Source: Deltaproteobacteria bacterium (GTDB lineage: Bacteria; Desulfobacterota; Binatia; HRBIN30; CADEER01). From it: a stretch of 64,000 nucleotides of DNA. Made by a program: the position numbers and the translations under genes. This document shows, in pieces, positions 9,971 through 19,836 of this stretch (position 1 is the first letter of the stretch; each line of letters begins with the position of its first letter). The stretch is from assembly GCA_029262455.1 (NCBI GenBank), contig JAJCZJ010000117.1, forward strand, positions 38,840 to 102,839. Direction: 5' to 3'. The notes beneath the pieces were generated by a model. The model was not told the DNA's origin, did no database searches, and worked only from the letters and a program-made list of their open reading frames with translations.

Positions 9971-10637
9971 CCAACAAGCTCTGAACGACGCCATGCTCCT
10001 CTGCCGCGATTGCGGAGTGCTTCATCCTCTCCCCCCGGAGCTCCCAGCCCCCGACCAAGAAGACATCGTAGACCTCGAGAGCTTCCGATCCACCCATCGG
10101 GAACACACCCTCGAGCGTGCCGCACGCCTCCCGGATCCGGTCCTACACGACCGACCCGCCTGGGATCCGATGGCCCGATCTTGGTTCCGTGTCAGCGTCG
10201 GCGAAGCCGCATTCTTCGTATGTAGCTCGCGCGATTCAATCGATGAGCCGCGCAGTCACCAAATTTGCCACGAGCCGCCGACCATGGTCACTCGCGCTGA
10301 GTTCGACGAAGCAGTCTTGCGCCGGTCGATCGAGCAGCACTTTTTTCCGGCCACCATCTCTAGCGACAAGCTCGGCGCCTTCGTGCGAGCCTCGCGCGAT
10401 ATCGCAGCCTCGGTCGACACCGAATGCCTCGAGATGTCGTACGCTGACACCGAGATACCAAACGCTGAGATCGGCGCGTGTCCGCTCGAAGTCGTTCGTG
10501 ACCTAAAATCACTGTGCGAAAACGTCTTTGCCAACGACTGGGAGCGCGAGAGAATGACCGATTTCATCGACGGCAATGTCGATGAATATGGCGCCCTAGC
10601 AATTCGCCTCCTCCAGGAAATTCAGCCCTCGGCCTAG
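9954..10637 (+). CDS. Hypothetical protein (overlaps upstream kinase by 17 bp)
   Basis: 227-aa ORF, same strand, overlapping the kinase gene; no recognised domain. Confidence 0.5.
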   Translation: MQMYSSQQALNDAMLLCRDCGVLHPLPPELPAPDQEDIVDLESFRSTHREHTLERAARLPDPVLHDRPAWDPMARSWFRVSVGEAAFFVCSSRDSIDEPRSHQICHEPPTMVTRAEFDEAVLRRSIEQHFFPATISSDKLGAFVRASRDIAASVDTECLEMSYADTEIPNAEIGACPLEVVRDLKSLCENVFANDWERERMTDFIDGNVDEYGALAIRLLQEIQPSA

Positions 10638-10805
10638 CAATTACCGCGATCGTCCCTGGCCTAGGCCATCGCCAGCAAATCCCAGGGCACCTATCGATGC
10701 CGCCTGCCCGCGTCTCATCCGGTTGACTCGCCAGCAGCCTGCCGTCACTATCGCTAGAGTCGATGAGCGGGACCGGTATTTAATGATCGAGCAAGGCTCG
10801 GCACC

Positions 10806-12047
10806 TTGGGAATTCGTTTGACCGGGATCATGGATCCACGGTCAATCAGCTCGCCCAACGCAACCCTCTTGAGTCGCCTCACCAAGACGAGTGCGGAAGC
10901 GATCGAGAAGGCTCTCGAAGGGCTCGGAGTCAGCGACGCGCAGGCGCTGCACCTGATCGATCTTCCCGACGAGGAGCTGCCAGCACTGCTTGCCGCCGCG
11001 TCGTCGCTCCGCGACCGCCACACCGGCGCCACGGTGACCTACTCACCGAAGGCGTTCTTCCCGGTGACCAATCTCTGTCTGGATCGCTGTTCCTACTGCA
11101 CCTTCCGCCACGATCCGGGCTCGCCCGCGGCCTGGACGATGCTCCCGGAGGATGTTCGCCAAGTCGCCAACCGCGCCGCCCACATGGGCTGCATCGAAGC
11201 GCTCATGTGCCTCGGAGACAAGCCGGAGCGAGCCTTCAAGTCGTACCGCGCTACTCTTTCTGTTCTCGGCCACGAAACAACCGTGTCGTACGTCGCCGCG
11301 TGCTGCGCAATCGCCCTCGATGAGGGCATGTTGCCGCACACCAACGCCGGCCTTCTGTCACGTGAGGAAATGATCTCGCTGCGGCCCCTAAACGTTAGTC
11401 TGGGGCTGATGCTCGAAAGCACCAGCCCCCGATTGCGCGAGCGAGGCGGCGCTCACTTTAGCGCGCCCGACAAGGACCCTGGCCTCCGTCTGGAGATGAT
11501 GCGCCAAGCCGGAGAACTACGCATTCCGTTCACCACCGGCATCCTTCTCGGCATCGGCGAAAGCATTCCAGATCGCGTCCACAGCCTGCGCGCAATCGCC
11601 GAGCTACACCAACGCTACGGCCACATCCAGGAGATCATCGTCCAAAACTTCCGCGCCAAATCATCGACGAAAATGGCCGCGACGCCCGAGCCCGAGAGCT
11701 TCGAGATCGCCCGGGCGGTCGCAGTCGCGCGACTGATGATGCCCTCGATGAACATCCAAGTACCACCGAATCTCAACCCCTATGACCTGCGCTTGTTTCT
11801 GCAGGCCGGAATCAACGACTGGGGAGGTATTTCCCCGCTCACTCTCGATTTCGTCAACCCTGAGGCACCGTGGCCGCAGATCACTTCCCTGCGGGCAACC
11901 TGTGCGTCCGAAGGGTATGCACTAGCCCCCCGCATGCCGGTCTACCCGGAGTACACCGGAACGGAATTTATCGATCCAGCCCTCCGACCGGCAATCGAAG
12001 CACAACAACAACGGGAAGGAGCACACCATGTCGGGATTCATGCGTGA
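10806..12047 (+). CDS. cofG: 7,8-didemethyl-8-hydroxy-5-deazariboflavin (FO) synthase subunit CofG (radical SAM)
   Basis: VTNLCLDRCSYCTFRHDP (CX3CX2C radical-SAM); adjacent cofH, cofD and cofE. Confidence 0.92.
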   Translation: MGIRLTGIMDPRSISSPNATLLSRLTKTSAEAIEKALEGLGVSDAQALHLIDLPDEELPALLAAASSLRDRHTGATVTYSPKAFFPVTNLCLDRCSYCTFRHDPGSPAAWTMLPEDVRQVANRAAHMGCIEALMCLGDKPERAFKSYRATLSVLGHETTVSYVAACCAIALDEGMLPHTNAGLLSREEMISLRPLNVSLGLMLESTSPRLRERGGAHFSAPDKDPGLRLEMMRQAGELRIPFTTGILLGIGESIPDRVHSLRAIAELHQRYGHIQEIIVQNFRAKSSTKMAATPEPESFEIARAVAVARLMMPSMNIQVPPNLNPYDLRLFLQAGINDWGGISPLTLDFVNPEAPWPQITSLRATCASEGYALAPRMPVYPEYTGTEFIDPALRPAIEAQQQREGAHHVGIHA

Positions 12048-13269
12048 TGTCGTTCTAGACGAGCGCTCGCTCGAACAACTGCTCACCGCCGCAAGCCCAG
12101 ATACAGCACGCATCCTCGATCGCGCTCTTTCGCGTGTCGAGCTGACTTTTGAAGACGGCGTTCATCTGCTGCACACAGAAGGCGACGACCTCAAAGCGCT
12201 TATCCGCGCCGCCGATCTGGTGCGAGCCGAAGATGTCGGTGACGAGGTTACCTACGTCGTCAATCGCAACATTAATTGGACCAATATCTGCTTTGTCGGC
12301 TGCCAATTCTGTGCGTTCGCGGTGCACCGCAAAGATCCGACCGCTTACAATCATTCGATCGAGGACGTCCTCGTCAAAGTCCAGGACGCGATCGATCGCG
12401 GCGCCAGCGAAGTGTGCATGCAAGGGGGCATCAACCCTGAGTCCGAAGGCCTCTTCTACCGCGACCTTCTCGTAGCGATCAAAGAGCGATATCCAAAACT
12501 GCACATCCATGCGTTTTCGCCGATGGAAATCATGTACGGATCGCGACGCGCCGATATGTCGTATCGTGAGTTTCTCACAATCCTCAGAGATGCCGGACTC
12601 GGAACGATCCCCGGCACCGCCGCCGAGATCCTCGACGACGAGGTACGCGAAATCCTGAGCCACAAGAAAGTGGACGTAGCCACTTGGGTGGAGATCGTCA
12701 CGACCGCACACGAGCTCGGCCTGCGCAGCAGCTCTACTATTATGTACGGGCACATCGAGACGCCCGAGCACATCGCCAACCACGTTGTGCTGTTGCGCGA
12801 CATTCAGAAACGGACCGGCGGCTTCACGGAGTTCGTCCCCCTGCGTTTTATCCATACGTTCACCGAGCTGTACAAGAACGGAATGCCCGAGCCTCCCCCG
12901 ACCGGACCGGTGGACTTCCGCATGTACGCTTTCTCCCGCCTGATGCTGCGAGGATGGATCGACAATCTGCAGACCTCGTGGGTCAAGCTGGGCCATGAGT
13001 TGTCACAGCTCACCCTGCTAGCCGGCTGCAACGATTTCGGCGGCACTCTGATGGAAGAATCCATCTCCAAGATGGCCGGTGCAGACGCCGGGGAGTATCT
13101 CCCTGAAGAAACAATTCGCGAGCTGATCTTGGAGATCGACAGAATTCCGGTACAACGGAACACCGTCTATGGTCATATCTCGAGCGAAGAACCCGAAGTT
13201 GCGGGTGTCGGTACTGGCGGGCGGGGTCGGGGCAGCGCGGTTCCTGCGCGGGCTCCTGCCGCTCCTTGA
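12028..13269 (+). CDS. cofH: FO synthase subunit CofH (radical SAM)
   Basis: NINWTNICFVGCQFCAFAVHRKD; CMQGGINPE; overlaps cofG by 20 bp. Confidence 0.93.
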   Translation: MSGFMRDVVLDERSLEQLLTAASPDTARILDRALSRVELTFEDGVHLLHTEGDDLKALIRAADLVRAEDVGDEVTYVVNRNINWTNICFVGCQFCAFAVHRKDPTAYNHSIEDVLVKVQDAIDRGASEVCMQGGINPESEGLFYRDLLVAIKERYPKLHIHAFSPMEIMYGSRRADMSYREFLTILRDAGLGTIPGTAAEILDDEVREILSHKKVDVATWVEIVTTAHELGLRSSSTIMYGHIETPEHIANHVVLLRDIQKRTGGFTEFVPLRFIHTFTELYKNGMPEPPPTGPVDFRMYAFSRLMLRGWIDNLQTSWVKLGHELSQLTLLAGCNDFGGTLMEESISKMAGADAGEYLPEETIRELILEIDRIPVQRNTVYGHISSEEPEVAGVGTGGRGRGSAVPARAPAAP

Positions 13270-14128
13270 GGAAAAAAACCTCACCGTTATCGTCAACACA
13301 ACGGACGATGAGTCGTTCTTCGGTCTTCATGTCTCGCCCGATCTAGACACCATCACCTATACGCTCGCCGGAGTCGCCAACCGCAGTCGCGGTTGGGGAC
13401 TCGAAAAAGAGACCTTCCACGCGCTCAAAGCGCTCGGCCGCTACTACGAAGACACTTGGTTCCAACTTGGCGACCGTGACCTCGCCACCCATATCTTCCG
13501 CACCGAAGCACTGCGCAAAGGCAAAACCCTCACCCAGGTCACAGGGGAAATCACTCGTGCCTTCGGCCTGCAATCGACGATCTTGCCGATGAGCAACCAG
13601 CCGGTCCGCACCCGCATCAGAGTCGCCGGGGCGGGCACGCTTGCGTTCCAGGACTATCTCGTCAAGAGGCGCGCAACCGGCCAGGTGCAATCGATCCAGC
13701 TCGCCGGCATTGGCAAGGCCAAACCGGCCCCGGGGGTTCTGCGCGCCCTGCGCCAGAGCGACGTCATCCTCATTCCACCGAGCAATCCCTTCGTGTCGAT
13801 CCTGCCGATCTTGAGACTCCCCGGTGTCCGCGCGGCGTGTCAACAATCAGGCGCCCCGATCGCCGCAGTCAGTCCACTCATCGGCGGAGCACCGATCAAA
13901 GGCCCGCTCGACAGGATGCTCTCGGGACTCGGACACGAGGTTTCGAGCAGTGCTGTCGCGGCTCTCTATCGCGGCATCGCCAACCTCTTCGTTCTGGATC
14001 GACGCGACGCCACTGAGGCCGAAGCGGTGAAGCGCCTGGGGATGAGCCCCCTGATCACCAATACGCTGCTCAACACCCCAGCCCGTGCCCGTCGGCTAGT
14101 CGCGCACATATTGAGCGAGCTTGCCTAG
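13169..14128 (+). CDS. cofD: 2-phospho-L-lactate/phosphoenolpyruvate transferase CofD
   Basis: LRVSVLAGGVGAARFLRGLLPLL; VNTTDDESFFGLHVSPDLDTITYTLAG; VILIPPSNPFVSILPIL. Overlaps the cofH C-terminus by ~101 bp if ATG 13169 is used. Confidence 0.9.
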   Translation: MVISRAKNPKLRVSVLAGGVGAARFLRGLLPLLEEKNLTVIVNTTDDESFFGLHVSPDLDTITYTLAGVANRSRGWGLEKETFHALKALGRYYEDTWFQLGDRDLATHIFRTEALRKGKTLTQVTGEITRAFGLQSTILPMSNQPVRTRIRVAGAGTLAFQDYLVKRRATGQVQSIQLAGIGKAKPAPGVLRALRQSDVILIPPSNPFVSILPILRLPGVRAACQQSGAPIAAVSPLIGGAPIKGPLDRMLSGLGHEVSSSAVAALYRGIANLFVLDRRDATEAEAVKRLGMSPLITNTLLNTPARARRLVAHILSELA

Positions 14129-14176
14129 ATGCCCGGCCCGGTTTCACCCCTCGGCTGATGCGGCTATCGTCACCGC

Positions 14177-14929
14177 ATGTCGATCGAGCTGACGGCCCTG
14201 AAGGGAATTCCTGTTGTCGAACCCGGCGACGACTTGGCCCAGTTGATTCTCGAGGCCCTGAAGGAGTCGCAACTGCTACCGCGCGACGGAGATGTCCTGG
14301 TCCTGTGCCAGAAGATCGTGTCCAAGGCCGAAGGCCGCAGTATAGCGATCGACGAGATCGAACCCGGCCCCCTGGCCTTGCAAGTAGCCGCCGACGCGGA
14401 AGACAAAGATCCGCGCATGGCGGAGTTGGTGCTGCGCAACGCGACTCGTGTTGTGATGATGAAACGTGGGCACCTGATCGTCGAGACGGGACCTGGCTGG
14501 GTCTGCGCCAACGCCGGCATCGACGCTTCGAACACCGGCGACCCGAACCGTGTCTTACTGCTCCCCGAAGATCCTGACGCGACCGCCGCCAGCCTCGCGG
14601 CGGCAATCGGCAAGGCTCACGACTGCCGCGTCGCGGTCATTGTAAGCGATACATGGGGAAGACCCTGGCGCGTTGGTTTGGTCGACTTCGCCATCGGCGT
14701 CGCTGGGATGAACCCGCTGCGCGACCTGCGTGGCGAGCAAGACATGGACGGACGCGAGCTGCACCATACCGTCAACGCAGACGCCGACGCACTCGCCGCA
14801 GCCGCCGGACTCCTGATGCAGAAGGGTTCTGGAACCCCTGCAGTCCTGATCAGGGGCTATCTGTCGGCACCCGGCGAAGGCAGCGGCAACGACCTGATCC
14901 GCGACCTAGAGACCGACCTATTCCGCTAG
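14177..14929 (+). CDS. cofE: Coenzyme F420-0:L-glutamate ligase CofE
   Basis: GIPVVEPGDDLAQLILEAL; VLCQKIVSKAEGR; GWVCANAGIDASN; VIVSDTWGRPWRVGLVDFAIGVAGM. Confidence 0.92.
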   Translation: MSIELTALKGIPVVEPGDDLAQLILEALKESQLLPRDGDVLVLCQKIVSKAEGRSIAIDEIEPGPLALQVAADAEDKDPRMAELVLRNATRVVMMKRGHLIVETGPGWVCANAGIDASNTGDPNRVLLLPEDPDATAASLAAAIGKAHDCRVAVIVSDTWGRPWRVGLVDFAIGVAGMNPLRDLRGEQDMDGRELHHTVNADADALAAAAGLLMQKGSGTPAVLIRGYLSAPGEGSGNDLIRDLETDLFR

Positions 14930-14980
14930 GAGACCACGCGGAGCGATCGCTGCCCGCGCACCATCCAAACGCCCGCTACG

Positions 14981-17281
14981 TCAAAGTTCGGCGGGCCAGT
15001 CTCCAAAGCGTGCGTGCGCCAGAGCGGCGCCGTAGCACGCCGCCGCTACCAGGCCCGCAATGGTAAATCCAAAGAGCATCGCGACCACGACACCAAACAC
15101 CGAGGCCAACACCGAGGCCACGCCGTTGACGCCCCACGCGTAAGGCACAGCACTCGGATAGAGCCCCTCGAGCCGTCGCAGCCCGTACGGCATCGCCATT
15201 CCCAGACTCATCGCGATCGGCGCGACCAGGAGTACTGCGACGACGACACGTACGCCGAGCGGCAGCCAAATCAGCGCCCGCAGCAGCGGCTGCAACGTAA
15301 AGGAACTCAACACGATCAAGATCACTGCGGCCGTCAAACACATCGTCATCCCTTGACGCGGTGCGATACGATTGGTCAAGGCAGATCCAACCCCCGAAAA
15401 AATCAACAGCGAAAACAGCACGACGGACAAAGCATAGGTCGGAAATCCCAGGAATAGGACGAGCCGCTGGATCAGCGTGATCTCGACCAATAAGAAACCC
15501 AGCCCAATCAGCCCAAAGTACATCAATGCCGAAAGCGGCGGTGGCGCGGCATCCGGCGCGAGGTAGATCGGCGCAACGAAGGCGATCGCCGAGAGGACCG
15601 TCAAGATCCCCAACGTGAGTAATAGCATCGAGAACGGTGTCGTTGCAGCCCAGTATTTTCCTTCGCGGCGCCCGACCGAGCCCAATCGATCCATATTGAA
15701 GAAGAACGGTTGATCGTCAGTCGGCGGGCAAACGTTGAGCCGATAGCCGTTGCAGAACGACTCTAGACTGTCCGCCGCGACCAATTCCTTCCATTCGCCT
15801 TCGTACGGACCGCGCGGGCCGTACACGACTCCCTCGCCACGCTCGCCAGCGAGACGCGTGATCTTGTCCAGCTCAGCATCCGTAAACGGCTCCAACCTCA
15901 TGAGGACTGTCCCGGTCGGCGGACCGAGAAAGTCCGTCCCGCGAATCACCACCATGTGCGCACGCGGGTTGTTGATGCCCCTCTGCTCGAGTGCTGCCTG
16001 CGCCAGCACCGCAACCCGCAACGCCTCATCGCCAACGAGTCGGTACAAACGCGAAACGTTTAGAATGCCACGCGGCTTCAGGTGATCCAGATAGTCCTGA
16101 AAAGCCTCCACTGTGTAGAGATTATTCTCGGCCAGTGCGAAGCCTTGTGCCGCATTGGCGCTGAGCGTGTCGGTGAAACCCATATGAATTTGATCGTACT
16201 TGGTGTCGCGCGCTGCCAGGGCCGATCTCCCGTCACCAATCACCGTCGTGACACCCTTGCGGGAATACGGCGCCCCGGACAGATCGCCCAAATCTTCGTC
16301 GACGACCCGGCGAATCCCCTCGTTGAGCTCGATGACATCGACCTGCTGCCCTTCAGACAGCGCCGTGTAGATGTCGCGTCCGCCGCCACCGCCGATGACC
16401 AACGTGCGGCCGGGTCCCGTGAGCTCGTAGCCAATCGCTTGCGGCCCGGTGCGTAGAATTCGCCAGTCCGGCAAAGTATCTCCGTCTGGAATGGGGACCG
16501 GCGCGTAGACACGGTCGTAGATGAGGATTCCGAATCGACTTGCCTTCGCGGGGCGATAACCAAAAGCCCGCGTCAGAGGCGTCCAATGCTCGCCCACCGG
16601 CGCCCCTTGCTTCGTACTGTGCCCTGGCTCGAGATAGAGAATCCGCGTCATACCGGAGAGCCCGAGGAGAACTACCGCCAGCACGCCAGCGCCCAGGGCG
16701 CCGAGGCGCACCGTGCGATCGCTGGTGAACAGCAAACCGGCGCCCGCCGCGACCACCGCAAGCATGACGATCAAGTTCGGCGCCGGCCCCAACCAAAGAA
16801 CCGGTACCGCGAGTAGAGCCCCCAAACCGGCACCAATCAGGTCCGCGGCGTACACGATGCCGATCGAGCTCGCGAATCGGCTGATCGCCACCGCGACCAC
16901 GACGCCGGAGGCAAAAGGAGGGATCGAGGCCACCACACAAGCGGCGACCAGATTGGCGACAAAGCCAAAGGTCAGCTTGCCCGGCATGACAATGTCGAGA
17001 TTGACCACGGCCAACGGCAGGAGGATCAGCGATAGCGCGAACCAAACGCACCAGCGCCCGAGGAGTACCTCCGCCTCTTCGTCTCCGAAGCGCTTGGGCC
17101 ACAGGTAGACGACTAGGGCCCCTGCCCCGGTGCCGAGCAGCGAAAGTGATATGGCCAAGAAGGAAAAGTGATAGGCCAGAACCGACGAGAACATTCTCGT
17201 CAGCACAACTTGGAGTGCCAGCGCAGCGGCGGTCACGAGGCCCAGCCCAACGAGAGCACCGCGACGTGGCGGGTTCGACAT
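14981..17281 (-). CDS. Integral membrane spermidine synthase-like protein (SAM-binding domain flanked by TM segments)
   Basis: Start re-set to 17281 (MSNPPRRGALVGLGLV). Multiple TM segments, TLVIGGGGGRDIYTALSEGQQVDVIELNEGIRRVVDEDL, VIGDGRSAL, more TMs at the C-term. Confidence 0.8.
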   Translation of the reverse strand: MSNPPRRGALVGLGLVTAAALALQVVLTRMFSSVLAYHFSFLAISLSLLGTGAGALVVYLWPKRFGDEEAEVLLGRWCVWFALSLILLPLAVVNLDIVMPGKLTFGFVANLVAACVVASIPPFASGVVVAVAISRFASSIGIVYAADLIGAGLGALLAVPVLWLGPAPNLIVMLAVVAAGAGLLFTSDRTVRLGALGAGVLAVVLLGLSGMTRILYLEPGHSTKQGAPVGEHWTPLTRAFGYRPAKASRFGILIYDRVYAPVPIPDGDTLPDWRILRTGPQAIGYELTGPGRTLVIGGGGGRDIYTALSEGQQVDVIELNEGIRRVVDEDLGDLSGAPYSRKGVTTVIGDGRSALAARDTKYDQIHMGFTDTLSANAAQGFALAENNLYTVEAFQDYLDHLKPRGILNVSRLYRLVGDEALRVAVLAQAALEQRGINNPRAHMVVIRGTDFLGPPTGTVLMRLEPFTDAELDKITRLAGERGEGVVYGPRGPYEGEWKELVAADSLESFCNGYRLNVCPPTDDQPFFFNMDRLGSVGRREGKYWAATTPFSMLLLTLGILTVLSAIAFVAPIYLAPDAAPPPLSALMYFGLIGLGFLLVEITLIQRLVLFLGFPTYALSVVLFSLLIFSGVGSALTNRIAPRQGMTMCLTAAVILIVLSSFTLQPLLRALIWLPLGVRVVVAVLLVAPIAMSLGMAMPYGLRRLEGLYPSAVPYAWGVNGVASVLASVFGVVVAMLFGFTIAGLVAAACYGAALAHARFGDWPAEL

Positions 17282-17402
17282 AGATCGCCGTATATACCGA
17301 GGCCCCTCTACGAATTCAAAGGGGATCGGCGGAAAACACGAAGCCGCCCTCGGCCGCGACCGCCGCCGCGAGCAGTCGCAATCGCAATCGCGAAGCCGTA
17401 TC

Positions 17403-19682
17403 TCAGCGCGATAGAGCCGCGTGCCCGTAGGCGCCGAGATAGCACAATGCCGCGCAAACCCCAGCAATCGCGAAACCGTACTGCAACGCGATCACCACAC
17501 CCAGTACGGAGGCAAACACCGACGACACCCCATTGACGCCCCAGGCGAAGGCCACGCCTCCGGGGTGTGCCGCCTCGAGCCGTCGCAAGCCTAGGGGCAT
17601 GGCGCAACCCAACAGCAAGCCGACCGGGGCCAACAAGATCAGCGCAATCACTATCCGAGCAGAAAGGGGGAACCCGATGAGCACCTGCAGCAGCGGCTGC
17701 AGGAAAAACGCCCCTGCCAAAAGTAGGACGACGGCGCCCAACATCGCCCGCTCTAAGGCCCGATCCGACGTCCATCGATTCGACAAGACAGACCCTAGGC
17801 CAGAAAACGTCAGCAAGCCCGCCAACACGACCGACAATGCGTAGGTGGGAAAGCCCAGGAACAATACGAAGTGTTGGATCAGCACCAACTCAACCAAGAT
17901 GTAACCCAGGCCAATGAGAACGAAGAAGGCCAAAGACCAGGCCGAGGGTGTCTGTCCGCGCCGCAACGCCAACGGCAGCACGAGGAAGACCAGCGACATG
18001 ACTCCCAAGATCGCAAGCGTCCTCAGCAGGATCAGGAGCGGAAAAGGAGATCTCCCGCGCCAGTACTCCGTCGGGCGATCACTGACCGCTCGCAGTCTTT
18101 TCATGTTGAAGAAGAATGGTCGATCATCGGTTGGGGGACATACGTCGAGTTCGTAACCGCTGCAAAAGGCGTCGATGCTCTTCGCTTCGGCGAGTTCTCG
18201 CCACTCGCCCGCCCCCGCGTCTCGCGGCGTCAATACGACATCGACTTCGTTGCGCCGCGCGAGGTGGCGCAATTGCACGACTTCCTCCTCTGTGTACGGC
18301 TCGAGACGCACGAGCACGGTCCCCATCCGCTCGCCGCCCAATTCATCGCCCAGAACGACAAAAACGTGATCGCGCGGACGGCGCACTCCGCGCTCTTCCA
18401 ACGCAGCCAGCGCGAGGACGGTCAGCCGCAAGACTTCATCGCCGACAAATTTATAAAGTCTCGACACGTTGAGGATGCCACCGGGCTTGAGGTGGCCAAA
18501 GTACTCTTGAAATGCCTCGATCGTGTACAGATTGTTCTCCAGCAGAGAGAACCCCTGAGCAGCGTTCGCACTCAAAGTGTCGGTGAATCCCAGGTGAATC
18601 TGGTCGTATCGCGTGTCGCGTCCGGCCAACACGGAGCGTCCATCACCCACCACTGTGTGAACATTGGGTAGGGAATACGGCGATCCAGAAAGATACCCGA
18701 AATCCTCGTCGACCACCCCACGGATCCCGTCATTCAACTCGATCACATCGATCTGCTTCTGCCCGTGAAGGAGCGCAGTATAGATGTCACGTCCACCGCC
18801 GCCGCCGATGATCAGCGTATGTCCGGGCCCGACAAACTCGAAGCCGATACTCTGGGCACGGGTTTGCAACGTTTCGAGCGTCGGCGGCTTGCCGTCCCTC
18901 GCAATCGGCATCGGCGCATAGACACGATCGTACAACACCAGGGCGAAGTCCTCGGACCCCGGTTTGTATACGCCCATCACACGCGACAGCGGCGTCCAAC
19001 GCTCGGCGATCACCGCATCAGCGGGCACTTGGTAGCCCGGGTCTAGATAGAGGATTGGAACCCAAGGACTCATCGCAAGAACACCGGCCGCGAGGGCACA
19101 GATCGCTGCCGCCCAATTGCCTCGAGAACCCACCGAAAAAATCCGCGCTGCGGCGACAACGGGAAACACCAGACCAACCATCAGCAGAGGGGCCGGGAAT
19201 AGCCACATCAGCGGCACCGCGATCAAGGCGCCGACTCCCGCACCGACGAGGTCCGCTGCATAGGCACTGCCGATGTTCTCGGCATAGCGACTGAGAACTA
19301 GCGCCACGACAATCCCAGACGCAATCGGGGGTAAAGCGGCCACACTGCAAACCCCCGAGAAGGCGACCAGCCATTGAAACAAACCGGTCGCATTCAAGTC
19401 GATCGCAGCGACAAAGATCGGGACAGCCAACATCGTCGCGGCAAAAACCAGAGACCACTTCGCCAAGTGTCCACCGACAGCACCTCCAAACCAATCCGAT
19501 CGGAGGTAAACCACCATCGCACCCGCACCGGTCCCAAGCAGAGACAAGGAGACCGCTAGAAAGCTAAAGTGATAGGCCAAAACAGCCGACAACAGTCGTG
19601 TCAAAATGACCTGGTAGGCCAAGGCCGCGCCGGTCACAGTACCGACGGCAATCAATCGGCCTGTCGTCAGCGGCTCAGTCAT
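17403..19682 (-). CDS. Integral membrane spermidine synthase-like protein, tandem paralogue
   Basis: Start re-set to 19682 (MTEPLTTGRLIAVG). HTLIIGGGGGRDIYTALLHGQKQIDVIELNDGIRGVVDEDFGYLSGSPYS; clear colinear similarity to the neighbouring ORF. Confidence 0.8.
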   Translation of the reverse strand: MTEPLTTGRLIAVGTVTGAALAYQVILTRLLSAVLAYHFSFLAVSLSLLGTGAGAMVVYLRSDWFGGAVGGHLAKWSLVFAATMLAVPIFVAAIDLNATGLFQWLVAFSGVCSVAALPPIASGIVVALVLSRYAENIGSAYAADLVGAGVGALIAVPLMWLFPAPLLMVGLVFPVVAAARIFSVGSRGNWAAAICALAAGVLAMSPWVPILYLDPGYQVPADAVIAERWTPLSRVMGVYKPGSEDFALVLYDRVYAPMPIARDGKPPTLETLQTRAQSIGFEFVGPGHTLIIGGGGGRDIYTALLHGQKQIDVIELNDGIRGVVDEDFGYLSGSPYSLPNVHTVVGDGRSVLAGRDTRYDQIHLGFTDTLSANAAQGFSLLENNLYTIEAFQEYFGHLKPGGILNVSRLYKFVGDEVLRLTVLALAALEERGVRRPRDHVFVVLGDELGGERMGTVLVRLEPYTEEEVVQLRHLARRNEVDVVLTPRDAGAGEWRELAEAKSIDAFCSGYELDVCPPTDDRPFFFNMKRLRAVSDRPTEYWRGRSPFPLLILLRTLAILGVMSLVFLVLPLALRRGQTPSAWSLAFFVLIGLGYILVELVLIQHFVLFLGFPTYALSVVLAGLLTFSGLGSVLSNRWTSDRALERAMLGAVVLLLAGAFFLQPLLQVLIGFPLSARIVIALILLAPVGLLLGCAMPLGLRRLEAAHPGGVAFAWGVNGVSSVFASVLGVVIALQYGFAIAGVCAALCYLGAYGHAALSR

Positions 19683-19700
19683 ACTTCGACTCACGATGAA

Positions 19701-19775
19701 ACCCCCAAGGTGCAAACCCCACGGTGCAACCCCCACGGTGAAAACCCCCGAAGAAACCCCCCGAAGAAACCCCCA
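19701..19775 (-). repeat. Quasi-periodic G-run repeat (G4-6 every 12-15 nt on minus strand) in the leader of the 19682 gene
   Basis: Six C-runs on + strand at 19702-19706, 19717-19720, 19730-19734, 19745-19749, 19757-19762, 19770-19774. Confidence 0.75.
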
Positions 19776-19836
19776 CGATCAACCACCCACTCATCCCAAC
19801 CAACGGAGACAACAATTGAGTTCTCGTCCCGCCTCC

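Noticed and set aside
10657-10668. 12-bp palindrome TGGCCTAGGCCA between the hypothetical ORF and cofG
   Set aside because: Short palindromes are expected by chance in GC-rich sequence; no repeat copies or flanking signals noticed.
12055-12996. 313-aa minus-strand ORF opposite cofH
   Set aside because: Entirely antisense to a conserved radical SAM gene; no domain features.
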